Shown in pieces: positions 16,471-25,013 of a stretch of 61,346 nt of DNA. Positions within the stretch are counted from its first letter, which is position 1, and each line of letters begins with the position of its first letter. Where the stretch lies: positions 1-61,346 of the forward strand of contig JBPCPI010000155.1 of the NCBI GenBank assembly GCA_050999295.1, given 5' to 3'. This DNA is from JACCQS01 sp050999295. GTDB lineage: Bacteria; Actinomycetota; Actinomycetes; Mycobacteriales; Geodermatophilaceae. Under the pieces are notes generated by a model. That model was given only the letters and a program-made list of their open reading frames with translations. It was not told where the DNA came from and did not search any database. The translations under genes and the position numbers were made by a program.

Positions 16471-17793
16471 TCAGTGGCCAACGGCCGCTGCGCCCTTCTC
16501 TCCCACGAGTTCCCCCTCGGTGAAACGGGCGAGCCCGAAAGCAGAGATGATCTCTGGGGTCCGTTGAGTGGCGATGCACTCGGCCATGGCTTCTCCGGAT
16601 ACGGGTCCTGACTTGAACCCGTATGTGCCCCAACCAACATCGACGTAAAAGCCGTCAACCGGTGTCGGTCCCATGATCGGCGAGTAATCCGGAGTCATGT
16701 CGCACAGGCCGGCCCACTGACGAAGCAGCCGCATCTTGTGCAGCGGCGGCATCAAGTCGAGCACGTGACCGGCCAGCCCCTCCACGAACTCAAGTGACCC
16801 ACGCATCGAGTACGAGGCGAACGGGTCGACGCTGGCGCCGAACACCAGCTCACCGCGATCGGTCTGACTGACATATACGTGCAGGGTGCCGGAGACCACG
16901 ACCGTGTCCAGGAACGGACGGACCGGCTCGGTGACGGCGGCCTGCAGCGGAAAGGTCTGGATCGGCGTCTGAACACCGGCCATGTCGGTGATCAGCGTGC
17001 TCCATCCGGCCGTGCAATTGACCACGATCGGCGCGCTGATCGCGCCGCGGTTCGTCTCGACGCCGGTGACCCGGCCGTCGCTCACCTCGATCGCGGTGAC
17101 TTCGGTCTGCTGGTGCAGGTGCACGCCGTACGCATCGGCCGCTCGCGCATAGCCCCACACCACGGCGTCGTGCCGGATGATCCCGCCCGGTGGGTGATAG
17201 AGCGCACCGAGGATCGGGTAGCGCGCCTCGTCGGAGGTGTCCATGTACGGGACGAGTTTCTTGATCGCCACTGGGTCGATGACGTCGGAGTCGACACCCT
17301 GGATCTTGTTCACCTCGGCCCGCCAGCGCATCGTGCGTAGCGAGGCATCGTTGTGGGCCAGGGTCAGGTGCCCGCGCTGGGAGAACATGACGTTGAAGTT
17401 GAGGTCGGCGGCCAGTCCTTCGTACAGCTTGACCGATCGGTCGTAGAACCGGATGCCCTCCGGCGTCAGGTAGTTCGACCGCAGGATGGCGGTGTTGCGG
17501 CCGGAGCCCCCACCGCCGAGATACCCCTTGTCGAGGACCGCCACGTTGGTAATGCCGTGATTCTTGGCCAGGTAGTAGGCGGTGGCCAGTCCGTGCACCC
17601 CGCCGCCGATGATCACGACGTCGTAGGCCTTGGCCAGGTCGTGCTTGCGCCAGACGAGCGGCCAGTCCTTCTTGGAGAGCCCGTGCCCTAACAGGCTGAA
17701 GGCGGAGTATCGAGCCGCCTTGCCGGCCCGTGACCCGTTCATCTTCGGTGCTCCGCTCCGATCGCGTCGCAGGGCTCCGCCACGCATAGTCAC
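16471..17793 (-). CDS. N-methylglutamate dehydrogenase / sarcosine oxidase beta subunit
   Basis: A subunit of about 440 residues carrying FAD (VVIIGGGVHGLATAYYLAK near residue 59) and the site of covalent FMN. GGIIRHDAVVWGYARAA contains the His to which FMN is attached in heterotetrameric sarcosine oxidase. The C-terminus WGTYGFKSGPVSGEAMAE closes the FAD site. GTG 17793 has a GAGAGGA ribosome-binding site; ATG 17787 is an alternative. With soxD and soxAG it forms the complex that oxidises N-methylglutamate (MgdA role) or sarcosine. It begins 81 bp after gmaS and is probably cotranscribed with it. Confidence 0.88.
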   Translation of the reverse strand: MTMRGGALRRDRSGAPKMNGSRAGKAARYSAFSLLGHGLSKKDWPLVWRKHDLAKAYDVVIIGGGVHGLATAYYLAKNHGITNVAVLDKGYLGGGGSGRNTAILRSNYLTPEGIRFYDRSVKLYEGLAADLNFNVMFSQRGHLTLAHNDASLRTMRWRAEVNKIQGVDSDVIDPVAIKKLVPYMDTSDEARYPILGALYHPPGGIIRHDAVVWGYARAADAYGVHLHQQTEVTAIEVSDGRVTGVETNRGAISAPIVVNCTAGWSTLITDMAGVQTPIQTFPLQAAVTEPVRPFLDTVVVSGTLHVYVSQTDRGELVFGASVDPFASYSMRGSLEFVEGLAGHVLDLMPPLHKMRLLRQWAGLCDMTPDYSPIMGPTPVDGFYVDVGWGTYGFKSGPVSGEAMAECIATQRTPEIISAFGLARFTEGELVGEKGAAAVGH

Positions 17794-17874
17794 GTGGATC
17801 CTCTCATGAAACTTCGTTTCTTGTGGGTAGTCAAACCAGGAGTTTCGAGACCATACCGCCCGGAAGGTTGTGGC

Positions 17875-19236
17875 TTAGGCGAGGGTCAGATAGCGCTCGA
17901 CCTCCCAAAGCGAGACCGTCGAGTGGTAGTCCTCGAACTCGGCGCGCTTGACCTCGGCGTAATAGTCGATGAAGTCGCCATTCCCGACCGGGCCCAAGGC
18001 GGTCCGGAGCACGTCATCGGTGACCAATTCGTCGACCGCCCGGTCCAATGTCCGAGGCAGATGCTGGATACCCCGGTCGGCGATCTCCTGGGCACTGAGC
18101 ACGAAAAGGTTACCCTCGACCGGCTGCCCCGGGTCCAGGCCACGCTCGATCCCGTCCATCCCGGCCGCCAACATGCCGGTGGCCGCCAGGTAGGGATTCG
18201 CCGACCCGTCGACGGCGCGGTGCTCGACCCGGTCGCCCTCGGGAACCCGCAGCATCAGCGTGCGGTTGTTACCGCCGTAGGCCACGTACGCCGGAGCCCA
18301 GGTGGCACCCGAGGAGGGCGGACCGACGCCGATCCGCTTGTAGGAGTTGACCGTCGGGCAGATCAACGCACTCAACGCCCGGCCGTGCTCGATCAGGCCG
18401 CCGATGTAGGAGTAGGCCAGCTCGGACAAGCCCAGGCCGTACGCGTCCGGTCCCGCTCGGCTGAACAACGGTTCGTCGTCCAGAGTCCACAGGCTCTGAT
18501 GCGTGTGCAGCCCGTTGCCGGTCTGCCGGCCGAATGGCTTGGGCATGAAGGTGGCCGTCATCCCGGCGTCGTAGGCCAGCATGTGCACCATGTACCGGAA
18601 GAAGATGGTCCGGTCCGCGGTGACCAGCGCCTCGTCGTAGGTGAAGTTGTTCTCGAACTGGCCGTTGCCATCCTCGTGGTCGTTGGCGTAGTTCCCCCAG
18701 CCCAGCTGGTTGAGGTTACGTGACAGCGTCGAGAGGAAATCCCACATCCGGGTCAGCCCCTTCACCTCGTAACAGGGTTTCGCGGAGGTGTCCAGGTGAT
18801 CGGCCACCTGATAGCCGCCATCGTCGGTGCGCCGGAGCAAGGAGTACTCGGCCTCGATCCCGATCTTCAGTTTCCAGCCCCGCTCCTCGGCAATCCGGGT
18901 GAGCGCCCGCTTCAGGATCACCCTGGGGGCGTAGGGCCATGGCGCACCGTTGACCTGCGGGTCGCAGTGCAGGACGGCGACACCCGGTTTCCACGGAACC
19001 GGGGTGTAGGAGGCCGGGTCAGGCAGCACGGTCATGTCGGGATCGGCAGGGGTTTGGCCGAGATCGCCGGCGGCGAAGCCGGCGAATCCGGCCCCGCCGT
19101 CCATCAACATGTCAAAGCTGCTCATCGGCACCGCCTTGGCACATGGCTTGCCATGCAGGTCGACGAACATGGCGAGAAAGAACTCGATCCCGTCGTCATC
19201 TGCACGGGTCTTCAACTTCTCGCGGCCGTCGGACAT
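17875..19236 (-). CDS. gmaS: Gamma-glutamylmethylamide synthetase (glutamine synthetase family)
   Basis: A 453-residue ligase of the GlnT/GmaS group, joining methylamine to glutamate with ATP. The start is ATG 19236 after GAGGAG. Active-site motifs are intact: GIEAEYSLL, NDHEDGNGQFENNF, GNGLHTHQSLW with both His residues, NSYKRIG, NRTLMLRVPEGDR and RAVDGSANPYLA. Length fits GmaS (about 440-455). The position between mgsC and the soxB/D/A genes matches N-methylglutamate pathway clusters. A role as ordinary ammonia-using glutamine synthetase is less likely because it lacks the adenylylation loop of GlnA and because of this context. Confidence 0.85.
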   Translation of the reverse strand: MSDGREKLKTRADDDGIEFFLAMFVDLHGKPCAKAVPMSSFDMLMDGGAGFAGFAAGDLGQTPADPDMTVLPDPASYTPVPWKPGVAVLHCDPQVNGAPWPYAPRVILKRALTRIAEERGWKLKIGIEAEYSLLRRTDDGGYQVADHLDTSAKPCYEVKGLTRMWDFLSTLSRNLNQLGWGNYANDHEDGNGQFENNFTYDEALVTADRTIFFRYMVHMLAYDAGMTATFMPKPFGRQTGNGLHTHQSLWTLDDEPLFSRAGPDAYGLGLSELAYSYIGGLIEHGRALSALICPTVNSYKRIGVGPPSSGATWAPAYVAYGGNNRTLMLRVPEGDRVEHRAVDGSANPYLAATGMLAAGMDGIERGLDPGQPVEGNLFVLSAQEIADRGIQHLPRTLDRAVDELVTDDVLRTALGPVGNGDFIDYYAEVKRAEFEDYHSTVSLWEVERYLTLA

Positions 19237-19271
19237 TCGCAGCTCCTCGCGTTGGTTGTGGTGGGTTGGCG

Positions 19272-20606
19272 TTACAGCGGCCTGCCGGGGATCCAGTCCG
19301 TACCCGCCAGCGGGACGCCCGCCATGGCGGCTGCCTCGATGGTCAGAGCGACGAGATCTTCTGGCTCCAGGTTGTGCACGTCGGACGTACCACACGCACG
19401 GGCCAGTGTGGTCAGCTCCATGACCACTGACCGAAGGTAGTTCACCACTCGGCGGGTGCCGGTGACGGGATCCAGGCGTGCTTCGAGCTCGGGATCCTGA
19501 GTGGCGATTCCGATCGGATCCCGCCCCGTGTGCATGTGGTGGTAGTAACCGGGTGCTGTGCCGAGGGCGGAGTACTCGTTGGTGACATCGTGAGTGACTC
19601 CGTCCAAGGTGTAGGTGGCACTGCTGGCGCCCAGCGCGATCAGCGGCGCCAGCCCCATGGCTACCGCGTCGGCGCCGAGCGCCAGCGCCTTGGCCACGTC
19701 GGCGCCACTCCGGATGCCGCCAGAGACGATGAGCTGGACCTCCCCATCCAGACCGATCTCTCGTAGCGCCTCTGCAGCCAGGCGCACTGCGGGAAGAGTC
19801 GGAATACCGGCATGTTCGATGAACGCGTCCTGGGTGGCCGCGGTGCCACCCTGCATGCCGTCGACCACCACCACATCCGCCCCAGCGGCGCAGGCGAGCT
19901 TGACGTCGTGGGTCACCCGGGTGGCGCCGAGCTTGACATAAATAGGTTTTTCCCACGCGGTCGCTTCGCGCAGCTCCTCGATCTTGATCCGTAGATCGTC
20001 GGGTCCGACCCAGTCCGGGTGCCGTGACGCCGAGCGTTGATCGATGCCCGGCGGCAGGGTGCGCATGTCTGCCACGCGCTCGCTTACCTTCTGCCCCAAC
20101 AGCATTCCCCCGCCGCCGGGCTTCGCACCTTGGCCGATCACGATCTCGATGGCGTCAGCACGATGCAGGTCCCGCGGGTTGAACCCATACCGCGAGGGAA
20201 GACATTGGTAGACCAGGATCTCCGAGGCTGCGCGTTCCTCGTCGGTCATTCCGCCGTCACCGGTCGTGGTCGACGTACCCACCTCGGTGGCCGCCCGTCC
20301 GAGGGCGGTCTTCGCCGTCGCGGACAGCGCCCCGAAGCTCATCCCGGCGATCGTGATCGGAACCGCCAACTCGATCGGCTTGTTGGCGTACCGGGCGCCC
20401 AGCACGGTCCGGGTTTCGCATTTCTCCCGGTAGCCCTCCAAGGGATAGCGGGATACCGAGGCGGTGAGCAGGAGCAGATCGTCGAAGGTCGGCAACTGCC
20501 GCTTGGCCCCCCACCCGCGGATCTCATAATGCCCGTCCCGAGCCATCCGCTGGATCTGTGAGATCACGGCCGGCGAGAAGGTGTAGCTCGGCTGCAGTGC
20601 GTCCAT
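19272..20606 (-). CDS. mgsC: N-methylglutamate synthase FMN subunit, lacking iron-sulfur cysteines
   Basis: A 444-residue protein equal to the central FMN domain of glutamate synthase (GltB): CETRTVLGARYANKPIELAVPI, GGMTDEERAASE, VYVKLGATRV and SGGIRSGADVAKALALGADAV. With MgsA and MgsB it makes N-methylglutamate from gamma-glutamylmethylamide-derived methylamine. Where archaeal-type GltB and the second copy at 29071 have three cysteines, this copy reads YYHHMHTGRDPIG: Cys to Tyr, Met and Asp (nucleotides about 19511-19552). It therefore cannot bind the usual [3Fe-4S] cluster and must take electrons another way, or have another role. It starts 11 bp after mgsB. Confidence 0.8.
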   Translation of the reverse strand: MDALQPSYTFSPAVISQIQRMARDGHYEIRGWGAKRQLPTFDDLLLLTASVSRYPLEGYREKCETRTVLGARYANKPIELAVPITIAGMSFGALSATAKTALGRAATEVGTSTTTGDGGMTDEERAASEILVYQCLPSRYGFNPRDLHRADAIEIVIGQGAKPGGGGMLLGQKVSERVADMRTLPPGIDQRSASRHPDWVGPDDLRIKIEELREATAWEKPIYVKLGATRVTHDVKLACAAGADVVVVDGMQGGTAATQDAFIEHAGIPTLPAVRLAAEALREIGLDGEVQLIVSGGIRSGADVAKALALGADAVAMGLAPLIALGASSATYTLDGVTHDVTNEYSALGTAPGYYHHMHTGRDPIGIATQDPELEARLDPVTGTRRVVNYLRSVVMELTTLARACGTSDVHNLEPEDLVALTIEAAAMAGVPLAGTDWIPGRPL

Positions 20607-20617
20607 CGGGAGAATGA

Positions 20618-21301
20618 TCAGTACCTCTGCTCGGTCAGGGCGTCGAAGTTGTACAGCTCACGGGCCGAGGCGACGCGGGTGACATCTTCGGGCTCTATGT
20701 GCCCGAAGCCGGCCAGATCAACCAGTTCCCGTACGGTCTTGACGTCGGCATCGGTCAGCTCCTCGACGCGGGCGTCGGCACCCAGCGAGGCGATCGAGCC
20801 GGCTACGTAGATCACCGTCTCGTACAGCGAATCCCCTAGTCCTTTTCCGGCGTTCCCGCCCACCAGGATCACCCCCGCCTGGGCCATGAAGCCGCTCATG
20901 TGTCCGACGTCGCCGCCCACGAGCACGATGCCGCCCTTCAGGGATATGCCGGTCCGGCTGGAGGCATCTCCGTGGACGATGATCGTCCCGCCGTGAGCGG
21001 AGGCGCCGGTGCATTCCGAGGCATTGCCCCGTACCCGGATGGTGCCGCTCATGAGGTTCTCACCGGTCGACCAGCCGACGAATCCGCTGATGGACACGTC
21101 CGGCCCGTCACCGAGTCCCCCCGTGAAGTAGCCAGCGTTGCCCTCGATGTCGATCGTGATCCGGTTCGCGAGCCCCACCGCTATGTTGTGCCGTCCCCAG
21201 GGCTCGACGATGTGGGCCGTGGCCCCATCCGGAAGTTCAGCAAGCGCAGAGTTCAGCTCGCGGGTCGACAACTCAGCACAGCTCAGCGTCACCTGCTCCA
21301 C
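20618..21301 (-). CDS. mgsB: N-methylglutamate synthase GXGXG subunit
   Basis: About 227 residues forming the right-handed beta-helix of the GltB C-terminal domain. Repeats such as GNAGYFTGGLGDGP, GNASECTGASAHGG, GDASSRTGISLKGG and GGNAGKGLGDS show the GXGXG pattern. I chose GTG 21301, with GAGG seven bases upstream; GTG 21292, overlapping the mgsA stop, is possible. It is a structural partner of MgsC in the heterotrimeric N-methylglutamate synthase. The gene overlaps mgsA by 13 bp. Confidence 0.83.
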   Translation of the reverse strand: MEQVTLSCAELSTRELNSALAELPDGATAHIVEPWGRHNIAVGLANRITIDIEGNAGYFTGGLGDGPDVSISGFVGWSTGENLMSGTIRVRGNASECTGASAHGGTIIVHGDASSRTGISLKGGIVLVGGDVGHMSGFMAQAGVILVGGNAGKGLGDSLYETVIYVAGSIASLGADARVEELTDADVKTVRELVDLAGFGHIEPEDVTRVASARELYNFDALTEQRY

Positions 21302-22179
21302 GTGTACACCTCTTCGGGCACTGGCTCGAAAACGCGGGCGGCACCGATACCGGGAAGCCCGGCAAGAGCGTGATACTCCGAGGCCATGGCAACGTAGTCG
21401 TCTGTATCGGCGATGACTGCCGGCTTGCAGGCGAAGGAGTCGCGCAGCACCGCGAACTGGTTTCTGGTGGCGACCAGCAGGGTGAAGAAACCGTCGAGTT
21501 CCTTCTGCACCATCCGCAGCGCTTCGCCGAGATCGACACCGTGCACCATCTGGCGAGCCAAGAAGCGGGCGCACACCTCGGAGTCGTTGTCGGTGTCGAA
21601 ACGGATGCCTTCCCGCTGCAGACGACGTCGCACGGTAGCCGGGTTGGAAAAGGATCCGTTGTGTACCAACGCGACGTCGGCAGCCGGTGCGAAGGGGTGT
21701 GAATGCTCGGTGGTAACCGCGGACTCGGTCGCCATGCGGGTATGGCCGACACCCTGGAAGCCGCGTCGCTTGTCGAGCCCGTAGCGCGCGATGATCTCCC
21801 CTGGCCGGCCCACGTCCTTGAAGATCTCCATGTTCTGGCCGAGACCGACAAGCCGCACCGATCGGCCCTGCCGCCGCAGGCTGCGCACCGCGAGATCCTC
21901 GGGTGCATCCACGCTGAGCACAGCCACGTCGCCGAGTTCCTCGATCTCCACGGAGGCTGCGACGTCCTGGCCGATAGCGCGGCCGAGCGCAGCCCAGTCC
22001 ATGCCCACGCTGGCATGCAGAGATAGCTTCACCCGTCCCGGGCAGGCCTCATCGAAGAGGGCAATACCAGCCGAATCGGGGCCGCGGCTGGACATGCAGT
22101 CCAACATTGGTGCCAGAAGTTCGCCGAGGCGCGCGTGCATGGTCGGCGTCTTGAGCTGGAGACCGACGATTCCGCACAT
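21289..22179 (-). CDS. mgsA: N-methylglutamate synthase glutaminase-type subunit
   Basis: A 296-residue class II amidotransferase domain. The start ATG 22179 (RBS GGAGGG) yields MCGIVG, so Cys2 becomes the N-terminal nucleophile after Met removal; a longer frame upstream would bury it. GHTRMATES and LVHNGSFSN contain the Arg, Asn and Gly of the oxyanion site. In N-methylglutamate synthase this subunit releases methylamine from gamma-glutamylmethylamide for addition to 2-oxoglutarate. It is the first gene of the long minus-strand operon and divergent from a GntR regulator. Confidence 0.85.
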   Translation of the reverse strand: MCGIVGLQLKTPTMHARLGELLAPMLDCMSSRGPDSAGIALFDEACPGRVKLSLHASVGMDWAALGRAIGQDVAASVEIEELGDVAVLSVDAPEDLAVRSLRRQGRSVRLVGLGQNMEIFKDVGRPGEIIARYGLDKRRGFQGVGHTRMATESAVTTEHSHPFAPAADVALVHNGSFSNPATVRRRLQREGIRFDTDNDSEVCARFLARQMVHGVDLGEALRMVQKELDGFFTLLVATRNQFAVLRDSFACKPAVIADTDDYVAMASEYHALAGLPGIGAARVFEPVPEEVYTWSR

Positions 22180-22286
22180 GTGCCCTCCTGTACCCAAGAG
22201 CGGCAAAGACAACGCCGGGCCCTGATTGGTTCTGCTTCCGGACCTTATACCCTCTTGCGCTGACTTTCGGCAGGTACTGTGCGGAA

Positions 22287-22976
22287 ATGGGCCGGATCGT
22301 CACATCCATGACGCTCACCCAGGGGGTCGCTGAACACCTGCGCAACATGATCCATCGCGGTGAAGTGGGACCAGGCGATCGGCTTCCGCCCGAGCGTGAG
22401 TTGGCCGAGCAGCTTGGCGTCGCCCGGATCAGTCTTCGCGAGGCCATCAAGCTGCTGGTCGGCGACGGCTATGTCGAGGTTCGCCGGGGGGCAAAGGGCG
22501 GCACGTTTATCACCGAGTTGCTCAGGCCGGTCGAGAGCTGGCGTGCCCGCATGCGCGAGCAGAGCGGGGCAATCGAGGACATCATCGACTTTCGCATTGC
22601 CCTCGAGTCACACACCGCCCGGCTGGCGGCGACGCGCCGGACCAGGCAGGACCTCTCGGTGCTGCGGACCGCGATCAGGAACCTCTCCATGGCCAAGGGT
22701 CGGGCGAGCTTCCGGCTGGCCGATTCGCAGTTCCACGGTGGCTTGGCGGCAGCGGCCGGCAACCTCCGGCTGGAAAACGCGATCCACTCGGTACGGGGTG
22801 AACTATTCAGTCCCCACGACCTGCTCACTTTCGTCGAGCCGATCGAGGAAACGACTCGCGACCACGAGGCAATCTGCGATGCGGTAGGCGACCGGGACGC
22901 AGACAGTGCAGCGGCGATGATGACCGAGCACATCGAGCGGACCCGTCAGCAGCTGCGGGTGATCGTCTTCGGGTAG
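22287..22976 (+). CDS. GntR-family regulator, FadR/FCD type
   Basis: A 229-residue regulator. An N-terminal winged helix (residues about 8-75: RLPPERELAEQLGVARISLREAIKLL, then EVRRGAKGGTFI) is followed by an all-helical FCD ligand domain with DFRIALESHTARLAA, LADSQFHGGLAAAAGN and DHEAICDAVGDRDADSA. The Asp and His residues are the usual metal-binding set that holds carboxylate ligands. It is divergent from mgsA with a 107-bp gap, so the likely target is the mgs-gmaS-sox operon and the ligand perhaps a glutamate derivative. I saw no convincing GntR palindrome in that gap. Confidence 0.87.
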   Translation: MGRIVTSMTLTQGVAEHLRNMIHRGEVGPGDRLPPERELAEQLGVARISLREAIKLLVGDGYVEVRRGAKGGTFITELLRPVESWRARMREQSGAIEDIIDFRIALESHTARLAATRRTRQDLSVLRTAIRNLSMAKGRASFRLADSQFHGGLAAAAGNLRLENAIHSVRGELFSPHDLLTFVEPIEETTRDHEAICDAVGDRDADSAAAMMTEHIERTRQQLRVIVFG

Positions 22977-23032
22977 CGACTCCCAGCGCTCGCGCAAAGA
23001 GCGAGGGCAGGCACGGGCGTCGCCGATGAAGA

Positions 23033-23048
23033 TTTACTCGGATGAAAC
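23033..23048 (+). promoter_or_regulatory. GlnR-like half-site upstream of amt
   Basis: TTTAC, six bases, then GAAAC resembles the actinobacterial GlnR half-box (gTnAC-n6-GaAAc), with one mismatch in the first part. It lies 106 bp before the amt ATG. The second half-box expected 22 bp away is not evident, so nitrogen control of amt is only a suggestion. Confidence 0.3.
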
Positions 23049-23153
23049 AGGGTTGCCTCTCTGGGGGTTGATGCCGATGCCTTCCGTGCCCTAGTCTCCA
23101 GACGCTTTCGCCCGGTTCCGACGTCAGATTCGCTGAGCCAGGAGGACCGTCCC

Positions 23154-24632
23154 ATGGGTGACGAGCTAGGCGCCTTGAACGTCATTTTCACCGAGTTCTA
23201 CTTCTGGGTGACCGTCGTGATGATGTTCCTCATCCACGTCGGATTCGCCGTGTACGAGGTGGGGGTGACCCGCCGCAAGAACCTCCGAGCCACACTCATG
23301 AAGAACATCATGGTGATCCCGCTGGTCACGATCACCTTCTTCCTCTTCGGCTGGTACCTCTACTTCGCGCTGCCCAACGGGCCGGGTATCACCGGCGGGA
23401 TCATCCCTGAGGCAGTTGATCTCGGCGCGCCGTGGTCTGAGTCAATGGGGCCGAACATGCAGGACCGGATCAACGGGGTGTTCTGGGCGGCTTTCCTGCT
23501 CTTCTCCTGGACTGCCGCCTCGATCGTGTCCGGCGCCATCATCGAACGGGTGCGCCTGGGGGCGTTCTTCATCTTCGCGGTCATGCTGGGATCGATCACC
23601 TGGATCATCGACGCCGCGTGGGGCTGGTCGCCCAACGGCTGGATGGTGCAGGTGATGGGTTACCACGACGCGTACGCCTCCGGGGTCATCCACGCAATCG
23701 CCGGCGGCACCGCGCTGGCGGTGGTGATCGTCCTGGGCCCGCGGATCGGGAAGTTCGGCCCCAACGGGGAGATCCGCGACATCAAGCCGCACAACGTCTG
23801 GATGACCTGCGTGGGCCTGTTGCTCATCTTCACCGGATTCTGGGGCTTCTATGCCGCGTGCAACATCCCCATCCTCGACGTCGGGGGGGACTCGGGGAGC
23901 TTCTTCTCGGCCACCAACATCTACCTGATGCCGACCACGCTGTCCGGCATCACCTTCAACTTCCTGATGTCCCTGTCCGGTGGCATGTTGGCCGCCTTCA
24001 TCCTGAGCAAGGCCGACCCGTTCTGGACCCTGTCCGGTGGCCTGGCCGGGATCATCACCGCGTCGGCCGGCAACGACCTCTACCACCCGCTCCAGGCCAT
24101 GCTGATCGGGGCCGCCGGCGTCTTCGTCGCCTACAAGCTGCACTTCTACGTCGAACGTCGCTTCAGGATCGACGACGCGGTCGGCGCCGTTGCCGTGCAC
24201 GGTTACGCCGGGTTCTTCGGCGTGGTGGTGGCAGGTTTCGTGCTGTGGGGGTATCCGGCGGCCGCGCCGGCGGAGGGCGCCTCCGCGTGGTTCACCACCC
24301 CGGAAGGGTTCCCCGCGGTCAACCCGATCGGCAACCTGCTCGGTGCCATCATCATGTTCTTCGTGCTCGGGTTCCTGCCCGCCTACGGCGTGGCGAAGCT
24401 GCTGAACCGGTTCGGGTTGCTGCGGGTGCCCCGGGCGGTCGAGCTCGCCGGCCTGGACACCCATCGATACGGCAACGCCTATCCCTACTTCCAGAGCAGC
24501 GAGGCCGAGGGCGGCTTCGCTGAGGTGGAGCGCGAGATCGCCGGTGGGTTCAACGGGCAGGTGGCCGGTCGATTAGACGGCGCTGAACCTTCGGGAGCGA
24601 CGTCGCGCGAGGACAGGAGGGTCGCGAAGTGA
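23154..24632 (+). CDS. amt: Ammonium/methylammonium transporter, Amt family
   Basis: A 492-residue membrane protein with about eleven helices. The pore twin-His motif is visible as SGVIHAIAGGTAL and GAVAVHGYAGFFG. The start ATG 23154 follows AGGAGG. Amt channels accept ammonium and methylammonium, so in this cluster it may bring in methylamine or recover ammonia from glutaminase activity. The tail after residue 430 is hydrophilic. A one-helix protein gene overlaps its stop codon (GTGA). No PII-type glnK gene is linked, unlike most amt loci. Confidence 0.9.
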   Translation: MGDELGALNVIFTEFYFWVTVVMMFLIHVGFAVYEVGVTRRKNLRATLMKNIMVIPLVTITFFLFGWYLYFALPNGPGITGGIIPEAVDLGAPWSESMGPNMQDRINGVFWAAFLLFSWTAASIVSGAIIERVRLGAFFIFAVMLGSITWIIDAAWGWSPNGWMVQVMGYHDAYASGVIHAIAGGTALAVVIVLGPRIGKFGPNGEIRDIKPHNVWMTCVGLLLIFTGFWGFYAACNIPILDVGGDSGSFFSATNIYLMPTTLSGITFNFLMSLSGGMLAAFILSKADPFWTLSGGLAGIITASAGNDLYHPLQAMLIGAAGVFVAYKLHFYVERRFRIDDAVGAVAVHGYAGFFGVVVAGFVLWGYPAAAPAEGASAWFTTPEGFPAVNPIGNLLGAIIMFFVLGFLPAYGVAKLLNRFGLLRVPRAVELAGLDTHRYGNAYPYFQSSEAEGGFAEVEREIAGGFNGQVAGRLDGAEPSGATSREDRRVAK

Positions 24633-24955
24633 ATCTCGCAGGTACCGGCCTCGATTCGTTCACAGATCCTGCCGACATCACGACGCTCTACCCCTTCGCC
24701 GGTTGGGAGGTGCTGCTGGTCGTCATCGGCTTTGTCCTGTTGTTCGGCTGGCATGTCGCTCAGATGCGTGACGAGAACAAGGAGTACGACGAGGCGATCG
24801 AGCTCTACAGCCGGGTCGGGATGGAGCGGGCCATGCACTTCGGTGGCGTTTCGCACCTGGACACCGACGAAGACATGGAGGCCGTTGAGTCCAAGGCCGG
24901 CGAAGGGCATCGGCCAGGGCCCGGTCGCCCCGCCGACCGAGACGCAACGGAGTAA
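24629..24955 (+). CDS. One-helix membrane protein coupled to Amt
   Basis: A 108-residue protein starting at GTG 24629, overlapping the amt stop by 4 bp. It has one hydrophobic helix (AGWEVLLVVIGFVLLFGWHV, residues about 24-43) followed by an acidic cytoplasmic-looking part (RDENKEYDEAIELYSRVG and HLDTDEDMEAVE). The coupling suggests a subunit or regulator of this Amt channel, taking the place normally held by a PII protein gene. I know no named family. Confidence 0.7.
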   Translation: MNLAGTGLDSFTDPADITTLYPFAGWEVLLVVIGFVLLFGWHVAQMRDENKEYDEAIELYSRVGMERAMHFGGVSHLDTDEDMEAVESKAGEGHRPGPGRPADRDATE

Positions 24956-25013
24956 GCCAGGTAAACCTCCGACCGTACGAAGAAACGAAGCATCTCGGCC
25001 CCGAACGACCAGA

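Noticed and set aside
19272..22179. mgsA/B/C as ordinary assimilatory glutamate synthase
   Set aside because: Assimilatory GltB is normally one fused chain with a linked gltD. Here the domains are separate, there is no gltD, and the genes adjoin gmaS and sox-like subunit genes.
22273..22288. GGTAC-n6-GAAAT as a GlnR site before the GntR gene
   Set aside because: Two mismatches to a short consensus and it overlaps the GntR start codon; the match is no better than chance.
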